Source: Cepaea nemoralis (Eukaryota > Mollusca > Gastropoda > Stylommatophora > Helicidae). Taken from it: a stretch of DNA of 64,000 nucleotides. Position numbers and translations under genes: made by a program. The stretch spans positions 434,001 to 498,000 of the forward strand of contig JACEFZ010002068.1 in the NCBI GenBank assembly GCA_014155875.1. The letters run 5' to 3'. The notes under the pieces were generated by a model, which made no database searches, was not told where the DNA came from, and saw nothing but the letters and a program-made list of their open reading frames with translations. Below, one piece after another: positions 10,866-22,059 of this stretch; positions within the stretch are counted from its first letter, which is position 1, and the number at the start of each line of letters is the position of its first letter.

Positions 10866-11690
10866 TCAAAATGAGGAAGCTACCAAAATGGCTAAATTAT
10901 TAGGGGAAAAAGCCTATTCACGGATGGATGTAACCCATTACCTAGGATGAGATCTGTCTGTACTACAGACACTACTTTCTGAACTAGGCAGCCAGTGTAA
11001 GGTCATCATACAGTGGAGTACCTGGAAACGAGAGCTGATAGACTAGCTAAGGAAGGAGCAACAGAAGAAGAACCTGATGTACCTATTATATACCACCAAA
11101 AGAAAAGAATGATAAAATTAATCAGAAAGCCATAACCTGCTCAAGATGATTGTTGTTTGTCCATCAAGAATGATGATGAGCATTGATTTCATCCTGTGGG
11201 GTTGAAAGTATGGGGCCATGAGTTCTAAGATGGCTGATAAGGCCTATTTCAAGACGATTACCACCTGATGGATGGGCCAGAACAAATCATTATTCTACGG
11301 CTCAGAACAGGACACAGTAGATTACAAAACCACATGTATACAAAATTCAAGATTGGGGAATCAGCTATGTACACATGTGGATTGATGCTGCAGACAGCAG
11401 AGCACATACTCCAAGACTGCCAAATATTTGACATATCTATGCAAACCTTCTGGCCTAGAGAAATAACAGAGGAAGATCAACTCTATGGACCACTGAGTGA
11501 ACTAAACAAAAGGCAATTAAATTCATACAAATGACAACATTACAGTTATAGACAATTTCAAGCGAATGAAAGAAGAGGAAATCAGTCTTTCATAGATGAA
11601 GTCAAACCTATTGCCCACTGAGTTCGAGAGGTGTAGAACTAGATGTGACACACCGCCCTAGAATGAGAAACAAAGAAGATATATTAGAAG
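10866..11690 (+). mobile_element. LINE C-terminal remnant (RNase H end and zinc-knuckle-like tail)
   Basis: Reads LAKEGATEEEPDVPIIY (end of an RNase H domain, A-D-x-L-A-K-E-G-A pattern with frame breaks), then in 11268-11534 IILRLRTGHSRLQNHMYTKFKIGES, CGLMLQTAEHILQDCQIF and FWPREITEEDQLYG. The R-L-R-T-G-H...C...T-x-E-H-x-L-x-x-C pattern is the conserved C-terminus of several RNase H-carrying non-LTR elements. It is interrupted by stops. Confidence 0.75.
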
Positions 11691-12224
11691 TGTGTATTCT
11701 TAATATTTTTTAAAAATTATGTTTCAATGTATGTGTCTGCTGTGTGTAAGTAGATGTTTGTGTGTATGTGTGTGTGTGTGTATGTGTATGATAACGTGGT
11801 CAGCTATTAGTTAGTGTGGTTTGTTTTATATTGTTTGGTCAAAGATCACCTTCTTTGCACACAAATACCACAACAGTGTATCTGAGTCTCCTGTAAAATC
11901 ACTCTAAGAGGATCTTAGCCCAGTACATCAGTGTGTGTTTACCAGGTCCACACATGCCTTAAATGTTCTCTCAGCAGATGTAGGACTGTCCGTTGGTTGA
12001 TTGTTCTCGTACTGAACTAATTATGAATGCAGTTCTGTTGTCCCCCTCCTGTGGCCACACCTGTTACTGTCTCAAGTAATGTCAAATAACTAAAGTCTGG
12101 TAGGTTTGTCTCCACTGTTATCTTTCTTTAGCAACCTTTCTTATGTGACACAAATTATCTGCCCCTTGTTCATTCTCTGATACCCCATGATTGGTGCCCT
12201 TAAGGCCAGCAGATCAGCTAGTTC
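11691..12224. other. intron with (TG)n; otherwise unassigned
   Basis: A (gt)n-rich stretch at 11735-11790. The rest shows no recognised repeat or coding signal. Confidence 0.4.
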
Positions 12225-13063
12225 TTGACCTAGGACCCCTGCATGTTCTAGCAGATTATCATCCTTGGACCCCTGCATGTTCTAGCAGATTATCATTCTT
12301 GGACTCCTCCATGTTCCAGCAGATGATCATCCGTAGACCCCTGCATGTTCTAGCAGATTATCATCCATAGACCCCTGCATATTCTAGCAGATTATCATCC
12401 TTGGACCCCTCAATGTTCTAGCAGATTATCATCCTTGGACCCCTGTATGTTCCATCAGATTATCATTCTTGGACTCCTCCATGTTCCAGCAGATTATCAT
12501 CCTTTGACTCATGCATGTTCCAGGAGATTATAACATCCTTAGACCCCTGCGTGTTCTAGCAGATTACTATCCTTGGACCCCTGTATGTTCCATCAGATTA
12601 TCATTCTTGGACTCCTGCATGTTCCAGCAGGTGATCATCCGTAGACCCCTGCATGTTCCATCAGATTATCATCCTTGGACCCCTGTATGTTCCATCAGAT
12701 TATCATTCTTGGACTCCTGCATGTTCCAGCAGATGATCATCCATATACCCCTGCATGTTCTAGCAGATTATCATCCTTGGACACCTCCATGTTCGAGCAG
12801 ATGATCATCCTTGGACTCATGCATGTTCCAGGAGATTATCACATCCTTAGACCCCTGCATGTTCTAGCAGATTACTATCCTTGGACCCCTGCATGTTCCA
12901 TCAGATTATCATCCTTGGACCCCTTATGTTCCATCAGATTATCATTCTTGGACTCCTGCATGTTCCAGCAGATGATAATCCATAGACCCCTGCATGTTCC
13001 AGCAGATTATCATCCTTGGACCCTTGCATGTTCCAGCAGATTATCATCCTTGGACCCCTGCAT
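12225..13063. repeat. minisatellite, about 34-bp unit, about 25 copies (resumes at 14251)
   Basis: Unit ccttggacccctgcatgttc-tagcagattatcat with many point variants (tag/cag, gatgatcat, ggactcctgc). One further unit lies at 14251-14285, so the array was split by the LINE at 13064-14250. It appears as open frames on the + strand only because the unit lacks stops in some frames. Confidence 0.92.
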
Positions 13064-14250
13064 TGTAGGAAACACCTAGTTTAAACAGCATGCTAGAAGA
13101 TTATGGACATGGAGGAGTCCAGATAGCAGTATTAAAAACCAGATAGATTACATCCTGATTAGCAGAAAGTTTAAAAAAAAAATTACATCCTGATTAACAG
13201 AAAGTTTTTAAATGTGTTAACAGTCGTAAAAACAGTCCCTAATGCAGACTGTTACAGTGATCACAGATTAATTACAGGCACATTGAGGGTAAAGTTAAAG
13301 AAAGTCAATTATGCAACAGGAAACCCTAACTATGATTTGTGCAAATTGAAAACTTAACCTGCGCGAGAATTGGTAGCGGTTCTCGTGAGCTTTGGTATCT
13401 TATGGGTATGTGAGCCAGTCGCTCAGAAAGCAATGGCACATTACTGAACGTAATCTTGCCTAGTACATCAACAGCAGCTCAGAAATGCTGATATTGACTG
13501 CAACGTCCTGTAAGGGATATGCAAAAAAAACATTTGAAAACTGACAAAGAAATAAAGATAATTTCAACATAGAAGTAAAGAACAAATTTGATATATTGTC
13601 TAATCTAGAGATCCTATTTCAAGATGTGGATGATCAACCGGAGATGTGCTGCAGAAAAAGCTATTCCAAAATTAAAGAAAGTGGGTCGCAAGACATGGAT
13701 GACTGAAGAAATTTTACAATTAATAGAAACAAGAAAACAGAACAAAAATAATCCTTCCAAATATGAAGAAATTCACTGAAAGGACAGAATATTATGTAAC
13801 GAGGCAAAAGAAGCATGGCTCGAGAAAAACTGCATAGAAATTGAAAGCCAAAACAACAGTAAAATTGCCACATTAATGCACAAAAGAATTCAGGAGCTTA
13901 CTAATCAAAGAACACGTTCATCATATAATCATCATAAAATCCCGGTGCAATGAAGTCAACCCTGTCGACTTTTAAGCGACTTTTAATGAAGATCGTAAGC
14001 TGATTAAAGACATTAGACGCAGACAGTCAAAAGTCTGTGGGCATGTTATGAGAAGAAATGAATTGGAGAACTTGGTGACAACTTGCAAGATCGAAGGGAA
14101 GAGACCAAGGGGAAGACCGAGAAGTAAATACCTGGATGGCTTGGCCATGTGGCATGATTGAGACAGAAACATAGAGCTGATCCACAACTGGTGATCGAAT
14201 CGGATGGCAAAACATGACCACCCATGCTTATCGGCATGGCACATGATGGA
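13064..14250 (+). mobile_element. RTE-like LINE, internally deleted, inserted in a minisatellite with 13-bp TSD
   Basis: Flanked by tggacccctgcat at 13051-13063 and 14251-14263. Contents in order: end of an APE-type endonuclease (NQIDYILISRKF, NADCYSDHRLI with the S-D-H motif), a nested SINE (13355-13533), the linker before the RT (KTWMTEEILQLIETRKQNK, CNEAKEAWLEKNC), then an abrupt jump at about 13975 to the C-terminal block (GHVMRRNELENL, G-K-R-P-R-G-R). The entire RT core is missing. It ends ...atgatgga. Confidence 0.82.
13355..13533 (+). repeat. SINE family B nested inside the LINE, TSD ttgaaaact
   Basis: Flanked by ttgaaaact at 13346-13354 and 13534-13542. The body has tatgtgagccagtcgctcag, aaagcaatggcacattactg, acgtaatcttgcctag and gtcctgtaagggatatgc with a poly(A) tail. 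Confidence 0.82.
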
Positions 14251-14419
14251 TGGACCCCTGCATGTTCCAGCAAATTATCATCTAAGATCATAAGGCAACC
14301 TTATCATCTAACATATTGATGTTATATCAATATAACTAAACCAGTCTTACAATAGCCAACTAGGATGGAGTGTTGATGCACTGTGACAGTATTAGTAATG
14401 ATACAAAACAATTTACTTG

Positions 14420-14595
14420 CATGTCGTTTACTGGACCTTGCAATCAACCCCAGCATTGATTGGCAGTTTGCAATTTACCAGGCAATGTTAGTTCAATATT
14501 TTGTCATTGCTTTCTGTTTGTCTGACACTTCATACCATCACAATCAACACAAAGCTGGTGTATGTCAGTCATTCAGTCAGTCAGTCACATTTGCC
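14420..14595 (-). repeat. SINE family B, antisense, degenerate
   Basis: ttgcaatcaaccccagcattgattggcag, gcaatgttagttcaatattttgtcattgctttctg match the central block in reverse. It runs into attcagtcagtcagtca. Confidence 0.6.
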
Positions 14596-15210
14596 TAAGT
14601 CACAATGTTAGGTTAGCTCATTTGGTTACAAACAAGGACTACAGTATTTGAATTCACTGTTGTGTAGTGTGTTTGTGTGATCTGTGCTGGCACTTGGGTT
14701 AGTTCATTTGGATACAAATTCCCGGTCACATCTCCAGGATTGGTAAGAGGTTTTTGTTCCTGACCAATGCGGCTGTGAAGTCAAATCTGTCTTATATAGT
14801 TGGTACCAGTTCATTATAAGAATTTTCTGGAAATTATCCGGAATCGAAAGGCATTGAAGAAAGGAAAGAGTCACTCTGCTTATTATGTTGTGACCTAGTA
14901 TATTTGATGGTTTAACATTGACACCCCAACAGAAGTTGCCGTGAAGTTGGAACCACGACTAACTAACTAACTAACTAACCCCAACAGAGATATTTGCTCT
15001 AGGATTACTTGTACCTTTCAGTGTATATGTGCTATTTAAATACTCTCACAAAAGCGGTTTTTAGCAGAGTGAGTGTGTGTGTGTGCGTGCGTGCATGTTT
15101 GCGTGCGTTTTTTTTTTCTCCAGAGTTTTTTTTTAATATCATTGTATCGGTTTGGTGGCGGATTTTCTGTTGTTACAATTACTGCATATGTAATTTGTCT
15201 GTTTCCCCAG
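14596..15210. other. intron, unassigned
   Basis: Contains (ctaa)n at 14957-14978, a (tg)/(cg) tract at 15068-15106 and T-runs. No repeat family or exon seen before the acceptor at 15210. Confidence 0.4.
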
Positions 15211-15312
15211 AAATCCAGTGCTCTTTACCTGCGTTGTCAGAGAACACAATTGCTAACAGTGCCAGCAGCAAATTCTCTCCAGGAGCTATTGTGAGATTCA
15301 GCTGTAAACCAG
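15211..15312 (+). CDS. SVEP1: SVEP1-like exon e: CCP 3, first half
   Basis: Acceptor gtttccccag, donor gtaaca, phases 1/1. It encodes 34 residues from EIQCSLPAL to FSCKPG: Cys1 and Cys2 of a CCP, then the Gly of the GY/GF position. The module is completed by exon 16867-17032. The intron lies in the middle of the module, unlike the single-module exons before it. Confidence 0.87.
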
Positions 15313-15689
15313 GTAACACTTGTGTTAGGTTAGTTTATTCTGTAAGTAAATGTACAGTGTCTTGCATATTCCTATAACATCTTGTATTAGATTATAGTTA
15401 GTTTCATTGTAAACATTAAACAATATAAAATAACAAAAAGTAATGCAGCTTTACAGAACAGAATTACGAACAATACAAGGATGTTACGATGACTAGCCTT
15501 CATCAGCATACAAATACATACACAAAACACAACATATAATCACGGAGAAGACCCTTCAGTGACTACATCGTAGCATAAGAACAGGATGATAAGAATAAAA
15601 AGATGAGAGAAAAAAATTAGAACAATTAAGAGAAAATGGAAATTTGAAAAGAATTATTTGCTACTCATCTCAAAATCTCAGGCTGTGAT

Positions 15690-16015
15690 GTATCACAGTA
15701 CAGTTTAGTTTACTTCTGAATGTCAGCTGTAAATGACTCCTTAAATAGCTGTTGATGCAATCTTGTTGACGTGAGAATGTCAGCTGAAAATGACTTCTTA
15801 CATAGCTGTTGAAGCAACATTGTTCACTTCTTAATGACACCTGTATTTAATATTGTAAATAGCTGTTGGTACAAACTAATTCATTTAGCTGTTGATACAG
15901 TCTTGTTCACTTCTGAATATGGCTGCTGTAAATGACTGTTTAAATAGCTGTTGATACAGTCTTGTTCACTTCTGAATGACAGCTGAAAATGACTGTTTAA
16001 ACAGCTGTTGTTACG
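15690..16015. repeat. degenerate tandem repeat, about 60 bp, 5-6 copies
   Basis: Recurring cttgttcacttctgaatg, acagctg(t/a)aaatgact and taaatagctgttgatacag. Copies vary in length. From 15313 to 15690 nothing is recognised. Confidence 0.75.
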
Positions 16016-16194
16016 GCCGTGTTTACTTCAAGAGTGATACATTCAGAAGATGTGTGCAAGTCAAACATCGCTCATCATCTGGACATCAAAGAGAGCAGTT
16101 CAAACAGAATGCTGCCCAGATAATATTTCTAAATGATAAAAACTACTTACACTAAATTTATAGTTTGTGTGATTCTGCTATATGCACATTTGGA

Positions 16195-16430
16195 TCTTCA
16201 CTGTTATTACAGTTTGTGCACTCATTGCGTGATCTATGGTAAGAGACTAGAGCACTTACGGAGATATCCATGTGCAGTGAAAGTGATCCTTTCCCTGCCA
16301 AACCAAAACAGAGCAAGGTTTGCTCAACATGCTGCTTGAATGACAGACTGCTGTCAAATATTCTTCCAAGGTAGCAGGACAATCCCGTAGCAGTTAGACC
16401 ATCGAAGTGTGAAGTGTTGGGCTTTTACAT
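16195..16430. repeat. dispersed repeat of unknown class, also at 18780-18935
   Basis: tggatcttca, tttgtgcactcattgcgtgatctatgg, gagcactta.ggagat, tgtgcagtgaaagtgatc and ccaaaccaaaacag also appear, diverged, at 18780-18910. No tRNA-like head or coding motif is obvious. 16431-16866 is unassigned intron. Confidence 0.55.
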
Positions 16431-16866
16431 ATTCAGTGCCACGACATATCAGGTGCTCTCTACGTCATTGTCTATCCTTCACAGGGGATTCCCTAAAATT
16501 CTGAAAATTCTTCTGCAACTGATCAACACCAGAGTTGTAATGGTCGGAACCAAACAGCCCTGACTCTGTTGGGAATTTAACCTCAACCACTGTCATGACA
16601 AACAAGCAAAGTAACCACATTGCCTCAGTGGCTCTTATTTCTGAGTATATCTGTTTATAACTCTGTACATCCCAACCTGTTGTTACAATGACACATTTTG
16701 TTCTAGTTATTATTGTAACTCCTTCTAGCCCCAGACATCTGTAACTGTAGCCCTCTATATCCTGGTCGACATATATACTCTTTCAATTCCAAACATTAAC
16801 CACTTTACAAAAACAGGCCCCATAGAAAATATGAAATTGGTAATTATTTTTACAAATAATATCCAG

Positions 16867-17032
16867 GCAGCCTGATGCAGACTCAGCACAGTTATGTCAC
16901 CTGCCAAAGAGATGGATCCTGGGACCGAAGTGTTCCATCTTGTGATCCCCAGAAATGTGGTGTTCCTCCCCAAATTCAACATGGAGAGCCTTGGACTTCC
17001 AACTCAGAATACAATGTAGGGGAAATAGTCAG
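16867..17032 (+). CDS. SVEP1: SVEP1-like exon f: CCP 3 second half and CCP 4 first half
   Basis: Acceptor aatatccag, donor gtaatg, phase 1 in, phase 2 out. It completes CCP 3 (YVTCQRDGSWDRSVPSC) and opens CCP 4 (KCGVPPQIQHGE ... GEIV), ending two bases into an Arg codon. A second AG four bases further in (16869-16870) would break the frame, so 16867 is chosen. The last bases gtcag and the donor are part of a 46-bp tandem repeat running into the intron. Confidence 0.88.
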
Positions 17033-17432
17033 GTAATGTTTAATGTATTACATATTGTATACTGCATTGATAGTCAGGTAACATTTTAATGCATTTCATG
17101 TTTTATACTGAGTTGATAGTCAGGTAACATTTTAATGCATTACATATTTTATAATGAATTGATAGTCAGATTATATTTTAATGCATTTCATGTTTTATAC
17201 TGAGTTGATAGTCGGGTAACATTTTAATGCATTTTATGTTTTATACTGAGTTGATAGTCAGATAACATTTTAATGCATTACATATTTTATACTGAGTTGA
17301 TAGTCAGATTATATTTTAATGCATTTCATGTTTTATACTGAGTTGATAGTCGGGTAACATTTTAATGCATTTTATGTTTTATACTGAGTTGATAGTCAGG
17401 TAATGTTTAATGCATTACATATTTTATAATAA
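17028..17432 (+). repeat. 46-bp tandem repeat starting at the splice donor of exon 16867-17032
   Basis: Nine units. Donor-equivalent positions fall at 17033 (real), 17078, 17124, 17170, 17216, 17262, 17308, 17354 and 17400, an almost perfect 46-bp period. Six keep g|gtaa (17033, 17078, 17124, 17216, 17354, 17400); three have GA in place of GT. Unit words: gtcag, gtaacattttaatgcatt, ttttatactgagttgata. 17433-17680 is unassigned. Confidence 0.95.
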
Positions 17433-17679
17433 GTGTGGGTCATTTTGAGAAAATGTGAGAGCCAAATTTGAATGAGTATATTCTATGCTCTCGTACTATT
17501 GGGTCTTGCATATTTCTTTGTAGCCCTGGTGACTAGCTATTTAGGGTAATCAGATTCAAATAACTTAAACTCTAAGACCCGTGTGCATATGATAAAAATT
17601 ATTTTGCGGCTTAAAACTTAATAGAGCAAGCCAAACAGGCCACCTCCCGGGCAACATTTTCAAATTATGAAACTTCTTC

Positions 17680-17905
17680 TTTATCATCCTGTCCTCTGCC
17701 TTGTTTCTCCCACTGATCTTTCCCAGTACTCAAAATGTTTTGCAATGCCTCTCTTCTCATCACATGACCAAATAATGCTGTTTGTCTCTTTCTTATAGTT
17801 GTACTTTGTATATATATACACCTTTCTTATACATGTAAGTATTGTTCTACTTTCATTAGTCTCTTCCAGGCAGTAGTTGTTGGTTACTCTGGCAGTCCAA
17901 GGAAT
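17680..17905 (-). mobile_element. RTE-like LINE C-terminal fragment, antisense
   Basis: The reverse complement reads LQIPWTARVTNNYCLEETNES and, further on, IIWSCDEKRGIAKHFEYWERSVGETRQRTG, homologous to 24440-24700. It joins directly to the 66-bp array on its 5' side. Confidence 0.8.
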
Positions 17906-17910
17906 TTGCA

Positions 17911-18778
17911 ACATTTGTCTCAGGATAGATACACTACCCATCACACATTTAGGGCATGTGTGACTCTCCAATACACACATTTGTCTCAGGATAGATACAC
18001 TACCCATCACACATGTAGGGCATGTGTGACTCTCCAATACACACATTTGTCTCAGGATAGATACACTACCCATCACACATTTAGGGCATGTGTGACTCTC
18101 CAATACACACATTTGTCTCAGGATAGATACACTACCCATCACACATTTAGGGCATGTGTGACTCTCCAATACACACATTTGTCTCAGGATAGATACACTA
18201 CCCATCACACATGTAGGGCATGTGTGACTCTCCAATACACACATTTGTCTCAGGATAGAAACACTACCCATCACACATTTAGGGCATGTGTGACTCTCCA
18301 ATACACACATTTGTCTCAGGATAGATACACTACCCATCACACATTTAGGGCATGTGTGACTCTCCAATACACACATTTGTCTCAGGATAGAAACACTACC
18401 CATCACACATTTAGGGCATGTGTGACTCTCCAATACACACATTTGTCTCAGGATAGATACACTACCCATCACACATGTAGGGCATGTGTGACTCTCCAAT
18501 ACACACATTTGTCTCAGGATAGATACACTACCCATCACACATTTAGGGCATGTGTGACTCTCCAATACACACATTTGTCTCAGGATAGAAACACTACCCA
18601 TCACACATTTAGGGCATGTGTGACTCTCCAATACACACATTTGTCTCAGGATAGATACACTACCCATCACACATTTAGGGCATGTGTGACTCTCCAAAAC
18701 ACACATTTGTTTCAGGATAGAAACACTACCCATCACACATTTATATGTAGTATGTGTTACTCTCCGATACACACATTA
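17911..18778. repeat. minisatellite, 66-bp unit, 13 copies, inside a LINE fragment
   Basis: Unit cattt-gtctcaggatagatacac-tacccatcacacat-tagggcatgtgtgactc-tccaatacaca. Copies are nearly identical (t/a and t/g variants). Because 66 is a multiple of 3 and no stop falls in some frames, both strands show frames of over 350 codons with a 22-residue repeat. I regard neither as coding. The first unit fuses with the LINE text that encodes LRQMLQIPW on the minus strand. Confidence 0.93.
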
Positions 18779-19596
18779 GGATCCTTGCATGTGCTACAAG
18801 TTTGTAATCTGTGCTTAGATTCATCTTGTGTCATCTGTGCAAGGGCACTGGAACATTTGCAGAGATTTATGTGTGCAACGAAAGTGATCTTTTACAAACC
18901 AAACCGCACCAATTCAAACAACTTATCAAAAAGCTTTCAGTGCAATGATTGTTCAGAAATAGTCTGACATCAAGGTTCATCCCAGGACTGACTCTCCCAC
19001 AGATTTTCCATAAATCCAACACTCACAGTGTCACTTAGCACTTAACTGTTTCTATTGCAAATTTAGGATTTTCTTGTTAATCCCATTCATTTAACAATTG
19101 AAATCACTGCCCTCTGGATATTCCCTTTTCAAAAGCCACCAAAAAGTTCCCATGCTAATTATTCCAGCAGTTGTCAACTGTCATCTACTGCCTATAGTTC
19201 CTTGCAGTGTAGGCCAGGGGAGTCTTGATTAAAATTCCACCTGGTTTTTCCTTAATGCATAGAGTACTTGATATAGCATGCAGTCTTAAGTCCTAGTCAA
19301 TTGCCTGATTGAAGGTAAAATTAAAATGAAAGTAATGTTGTATCTGGCAGGTACGCCAGCAAAGTTGGTAGCAAATTACACTAGTAATGTCATGAGCAAG
19401 ATTTAACGCTTGGGCTCATCACTGATCAAAGAGGGAAAGATTTGCCACCTCTTCCTTTGTGCTCTCAGATGTAAATGTTATGGCACTATCACACTCATAT
19501 CAGGAAAGTGCTTTGGATCAATTTATTTATTTTATATTTTAGTGACAATCATGTGGAATAGAAGCTAAGAAAGTTAACTTGTTTATTATTTTCTAG
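18779..19596. other. dispersed repeat copy (18780-18935), then unassigned intron
   Basis: 18780-18935 is the second copy of the repeat at 16195-16430. 18936-19596 shows nothing I recognise. Confidence 0.45.
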
Positions 19597-20277
19597 GTAT
19601 CAGTGTGATTTTGGATATGAGTACAGTACTGATGTGCCAAATGCTAAACGAGCCATAGCTTGCCAACCATCGGGAGAGTGGGAATCAGAGTTGCCTGTTT
19701 GTGTCCCCATCAAATGTCCAGATCCACCTATAGTGGCTAATGGTGTGGCCACTGTGCAGGGTCGAACATACCTTTCTGTTGTGAACTACACATGCCTTCC
19801 AGGATTTGAACCTGTGGGTAAAAGTGTGATCAAATGTGAGGAGAAGAAAGACTGGAGCAGTCTGACTTTCAAGTGTGTGCCATTAGACTGTGGGAAGCCA
19901 CCCACATTTAGTCATGGATCAATTACTGGGGACATCTACAAATACGATCATCTCATCAATTACCAGTGCACAACTGGCTATGTTCTGGTGGGAGAGGAGG
20001 TCAGACGCTGTGCTGAAAATGGGACATGGAGTGGTTCAGATCCTGTATGCCAGCCTGTGTCTTGTGGCGACGTCCCTGGGATTGTTAATGGGCAGGTTAC
20101 TTCAACAACTACAACATATTTGAGCTTAGCCCAGTATCTGTGTGACCCAGGGTTTGTTATTCAGGGATCTTCAGAAATAATATGTGACGCATCTGGTTTA
20201 TGGGTGCCAGGGGCACCAACTTGTGAGCCCCGTGCTTGCCCTCAGCCAGTGGATGTTGATTTTAGTTCATATACATC
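19597..20277 (+). CDS. SVEP1: SVEP1-like exon g: CCP 4 (end) to CCP 8 (start)
   Basis: Acceptor attattttctag, donor gtaagt, phases 2/2. It encodes the rest of CCP 4 (YQCDFGYEY ... ESELPVC), three complete CCPs (from KCPDPPIVANG, DCGKPPTFSHG, SCGDVPGIVNG) and the first residues of CCP 8 (RACPQPVDVDFSSYTS). All modules keep four Cys and the Trp. It is the first multi-module exon of the gene. Confidence 0.92.
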
Positions 20278-20443
20278 GTAAGTGTCGACCGTTGTATTGT
20301 TCTGTAATAGTCAATTAATCAAATGGACCTATAAAGTCATGGTATTTTTATAAAATTTGTACAATTTATTTTGAATTTTTCACTTCTGTTTTTTTTTTTC
20401 ATTGTAAAAATGAATTTATTGCATTTCAAATTTTCTTTCACTT

Positions 20444-20510
20444 CCTCTTCTTCTTCTTCTTCTTCTTCTTCTTCTTCTTCTTCTTCTTCTTCTTCTTCTT
20501 CTTCTTCAGC
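20444..20510. repeat. (TTC)n microsatellite
   Basis: About 20 uninterrupted ttc units. On the minus strand it gives a poly-Glu frame that is not a gene. Confidence 0.95.
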
Positions 20511-20900
20511 GTTCCGAGCCATTGAGATTCTTTGCCCGCAATATGATTGAAACACCAGGAACATCTCTCAACTCAAAGAAGTATTGTTACTGCACGATAA
20601 CACCTGCCGTCATGCTGCCATGAATACAGGGGATACACTGCGTGCTCTAAAGTTTGAAGTCTTGAAACATCCAGCATTTAATCCATAATTGGCACCATCG
20701 GACTTCCACTTGTTTGGACCATTAAAGAACATTTTTGGGGTCAGAGATTTGCAGATGACAAGGATGTAATGGAGGCGGTGCAAATTTAGTTTAAGGGCAC
20801 ACCCACAGACGTCTTCTCAGAAGCCATCAACAGTTGAACCGTGTGTTGCCAGGGAGCTGGATGATGTTAAGAAACGACACTTACAATAGTTCTGGGTCGC
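20511..20900 (+). pseudogene. mariner (DD34D) transposase C-terminal remnant
   Basis: Reads VLLLHDNTCRHAAMNTGDTL, LKFEVLKHPAFNP, stop, LAPSDFHLFGPLKNIFG. These are the second and third catalytic Asp motifs of mariner transposase (HDN and APSD-F-H-L-F). The Asp codons at 20596 and 20701 are separated by 34 codons, the DD34D signature. A TAA lies between them and further breaks follow, so it is dead. Whether it belongs with the N-terminal piece at 9200 cannot be told. Confidence 0.85.
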
Positions 20901-21204
20901 AATATTGTAAAAAAGTTATTTGTAAAATTCCTGTTACCTCCTCTCATAATAATAACTATCCAAGCATTGAATAGAGCAGTTGTGAAAGAACATTTATAAA
21001 ACCACTTTAATAGTTAGGTTGAGCAAAATAATGATTTGCTTTATGTTCGTTAGTAAATTGTCAGAACCCCAAATCATGATCGTGTGTTTGAATCCCCATC
21101 AACATAGATCTTTGTAATTGACCTGGGCTTCCTGGTAGATCCAGCTTAAAATGGGTACCAGAAAATGTACTGGAAAGTAAACACGGCCGACATGATATTA
21201 ACCA
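20901..21204. other. intron, unassigned
   Basis: A B-box-like tgtttgaatcccc occurs near 21090, possibly a decayed SINE. Nothing else is seen. Confidence 0.35.
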
Positions 21205-21435
21205 CATCATTCATTCATTGGCACCTTGCCGTCTTGACAGACGATAGTTTGTGCTTCAAAAAGGCATAATAACTTTTACCCATGGCAGTAGTGAATGTTA
21301 CTGATAAGGCCAATTCGCGCTGTAAATGTTTGCCCACAGTGGGTGCATGTGAACGCATGTTCAGTTCCACCATCGTGCACCATCTTACGTCTCACACGCT
21401 CAGTGTGTGATTTATCTGCAATAACAAGTAACCCC
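21205..21435 (-). mobile_element. LINE C-terminus with C2H2 zinc finger, antisense
   Basis: The reverse complement is homologous to 40090-40290: MVHDGGTEHAFTCTHCGQ-type residues then FTARIGLISNIH-like, and the closing LSSRRQGAN. It is a degenerate copy of the element at 39790-40290. Confidence 0.75.
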
Positions 21436-22055
21436 CGGGAAGGTTAAACTGGTCAACAAACACCCTCAGAAGTCGGATGTGTTGGCCTAAGGGCGCAAAA
21501 TTTGGTCCAACGCAAAAAAACTTCTAAAAAACAAAACACTCCGGATGAAAGCAAAAGAAGAAGAAGAAGAAGAACCATCAAATGCTTATTGGTCTATACA
21601 AATATGGGGCTAACATCTTATACTACATGTGCCTCCAATCATGTACAAGAGTCCTTGACTTATTTACATAGCCCAAATCTGTGACTGCAAACAAGAATTT
21701 GCCAGCTTATATCCTTTAAAACAATTGTTTATAATTTAAAACAATTAGAAATTACAGCTTTCATATATAATGATAACATAATGTGTCAAGAATAGATGCT
21801 TGTTTCATTTAGTAATTTTGTCGGCACAACATTAAGTCTGTTAGACATCTGCTCACTACACTGAATATCATAGGTTTATTTCCACTATGACGCACAACAC
21901 AGTTCTTGATTTCAAAAGTCTCTTTCCTTGTCATTTTAAGTAGAACAGATATAGAGCAACAAGAAAATAAATATATTAGTACTGAGATTCAACTAAGTAA
22001 TTGCTAATTATGGGGGAAATTCCATAAGTGAGATAAATAAATGTTTGCATATCTT
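21436..22055. other. AT-rich intron, unassigned
   Basis: (aag)n near 21550-21572. No repeat family or coding signal recognised. Confidence 0.4.
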
Positions 22056-22059
22056 TTAC

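Noticed and set aside
12511..13079. Plus-strand open frames with repeated MHVPxDYHPW-type residues
   Set aside because: Translation of the 34-bp minisatellite; several frames are open and the array is interrupted by a LINE.
17684..18967. Long open frames (over 350 codons) on both strands
   Set aside because: They are produced by a 66-bp tandem repeat whose length is a multiple of three. The same DNA is open on both strands and fuses to a broken LINE frame, so there is no sign of a real protein.
20337..20564. Minus-strand poly-Glu open frame
   Set aside because: Entirely due to a (TTC)n microsatellite.
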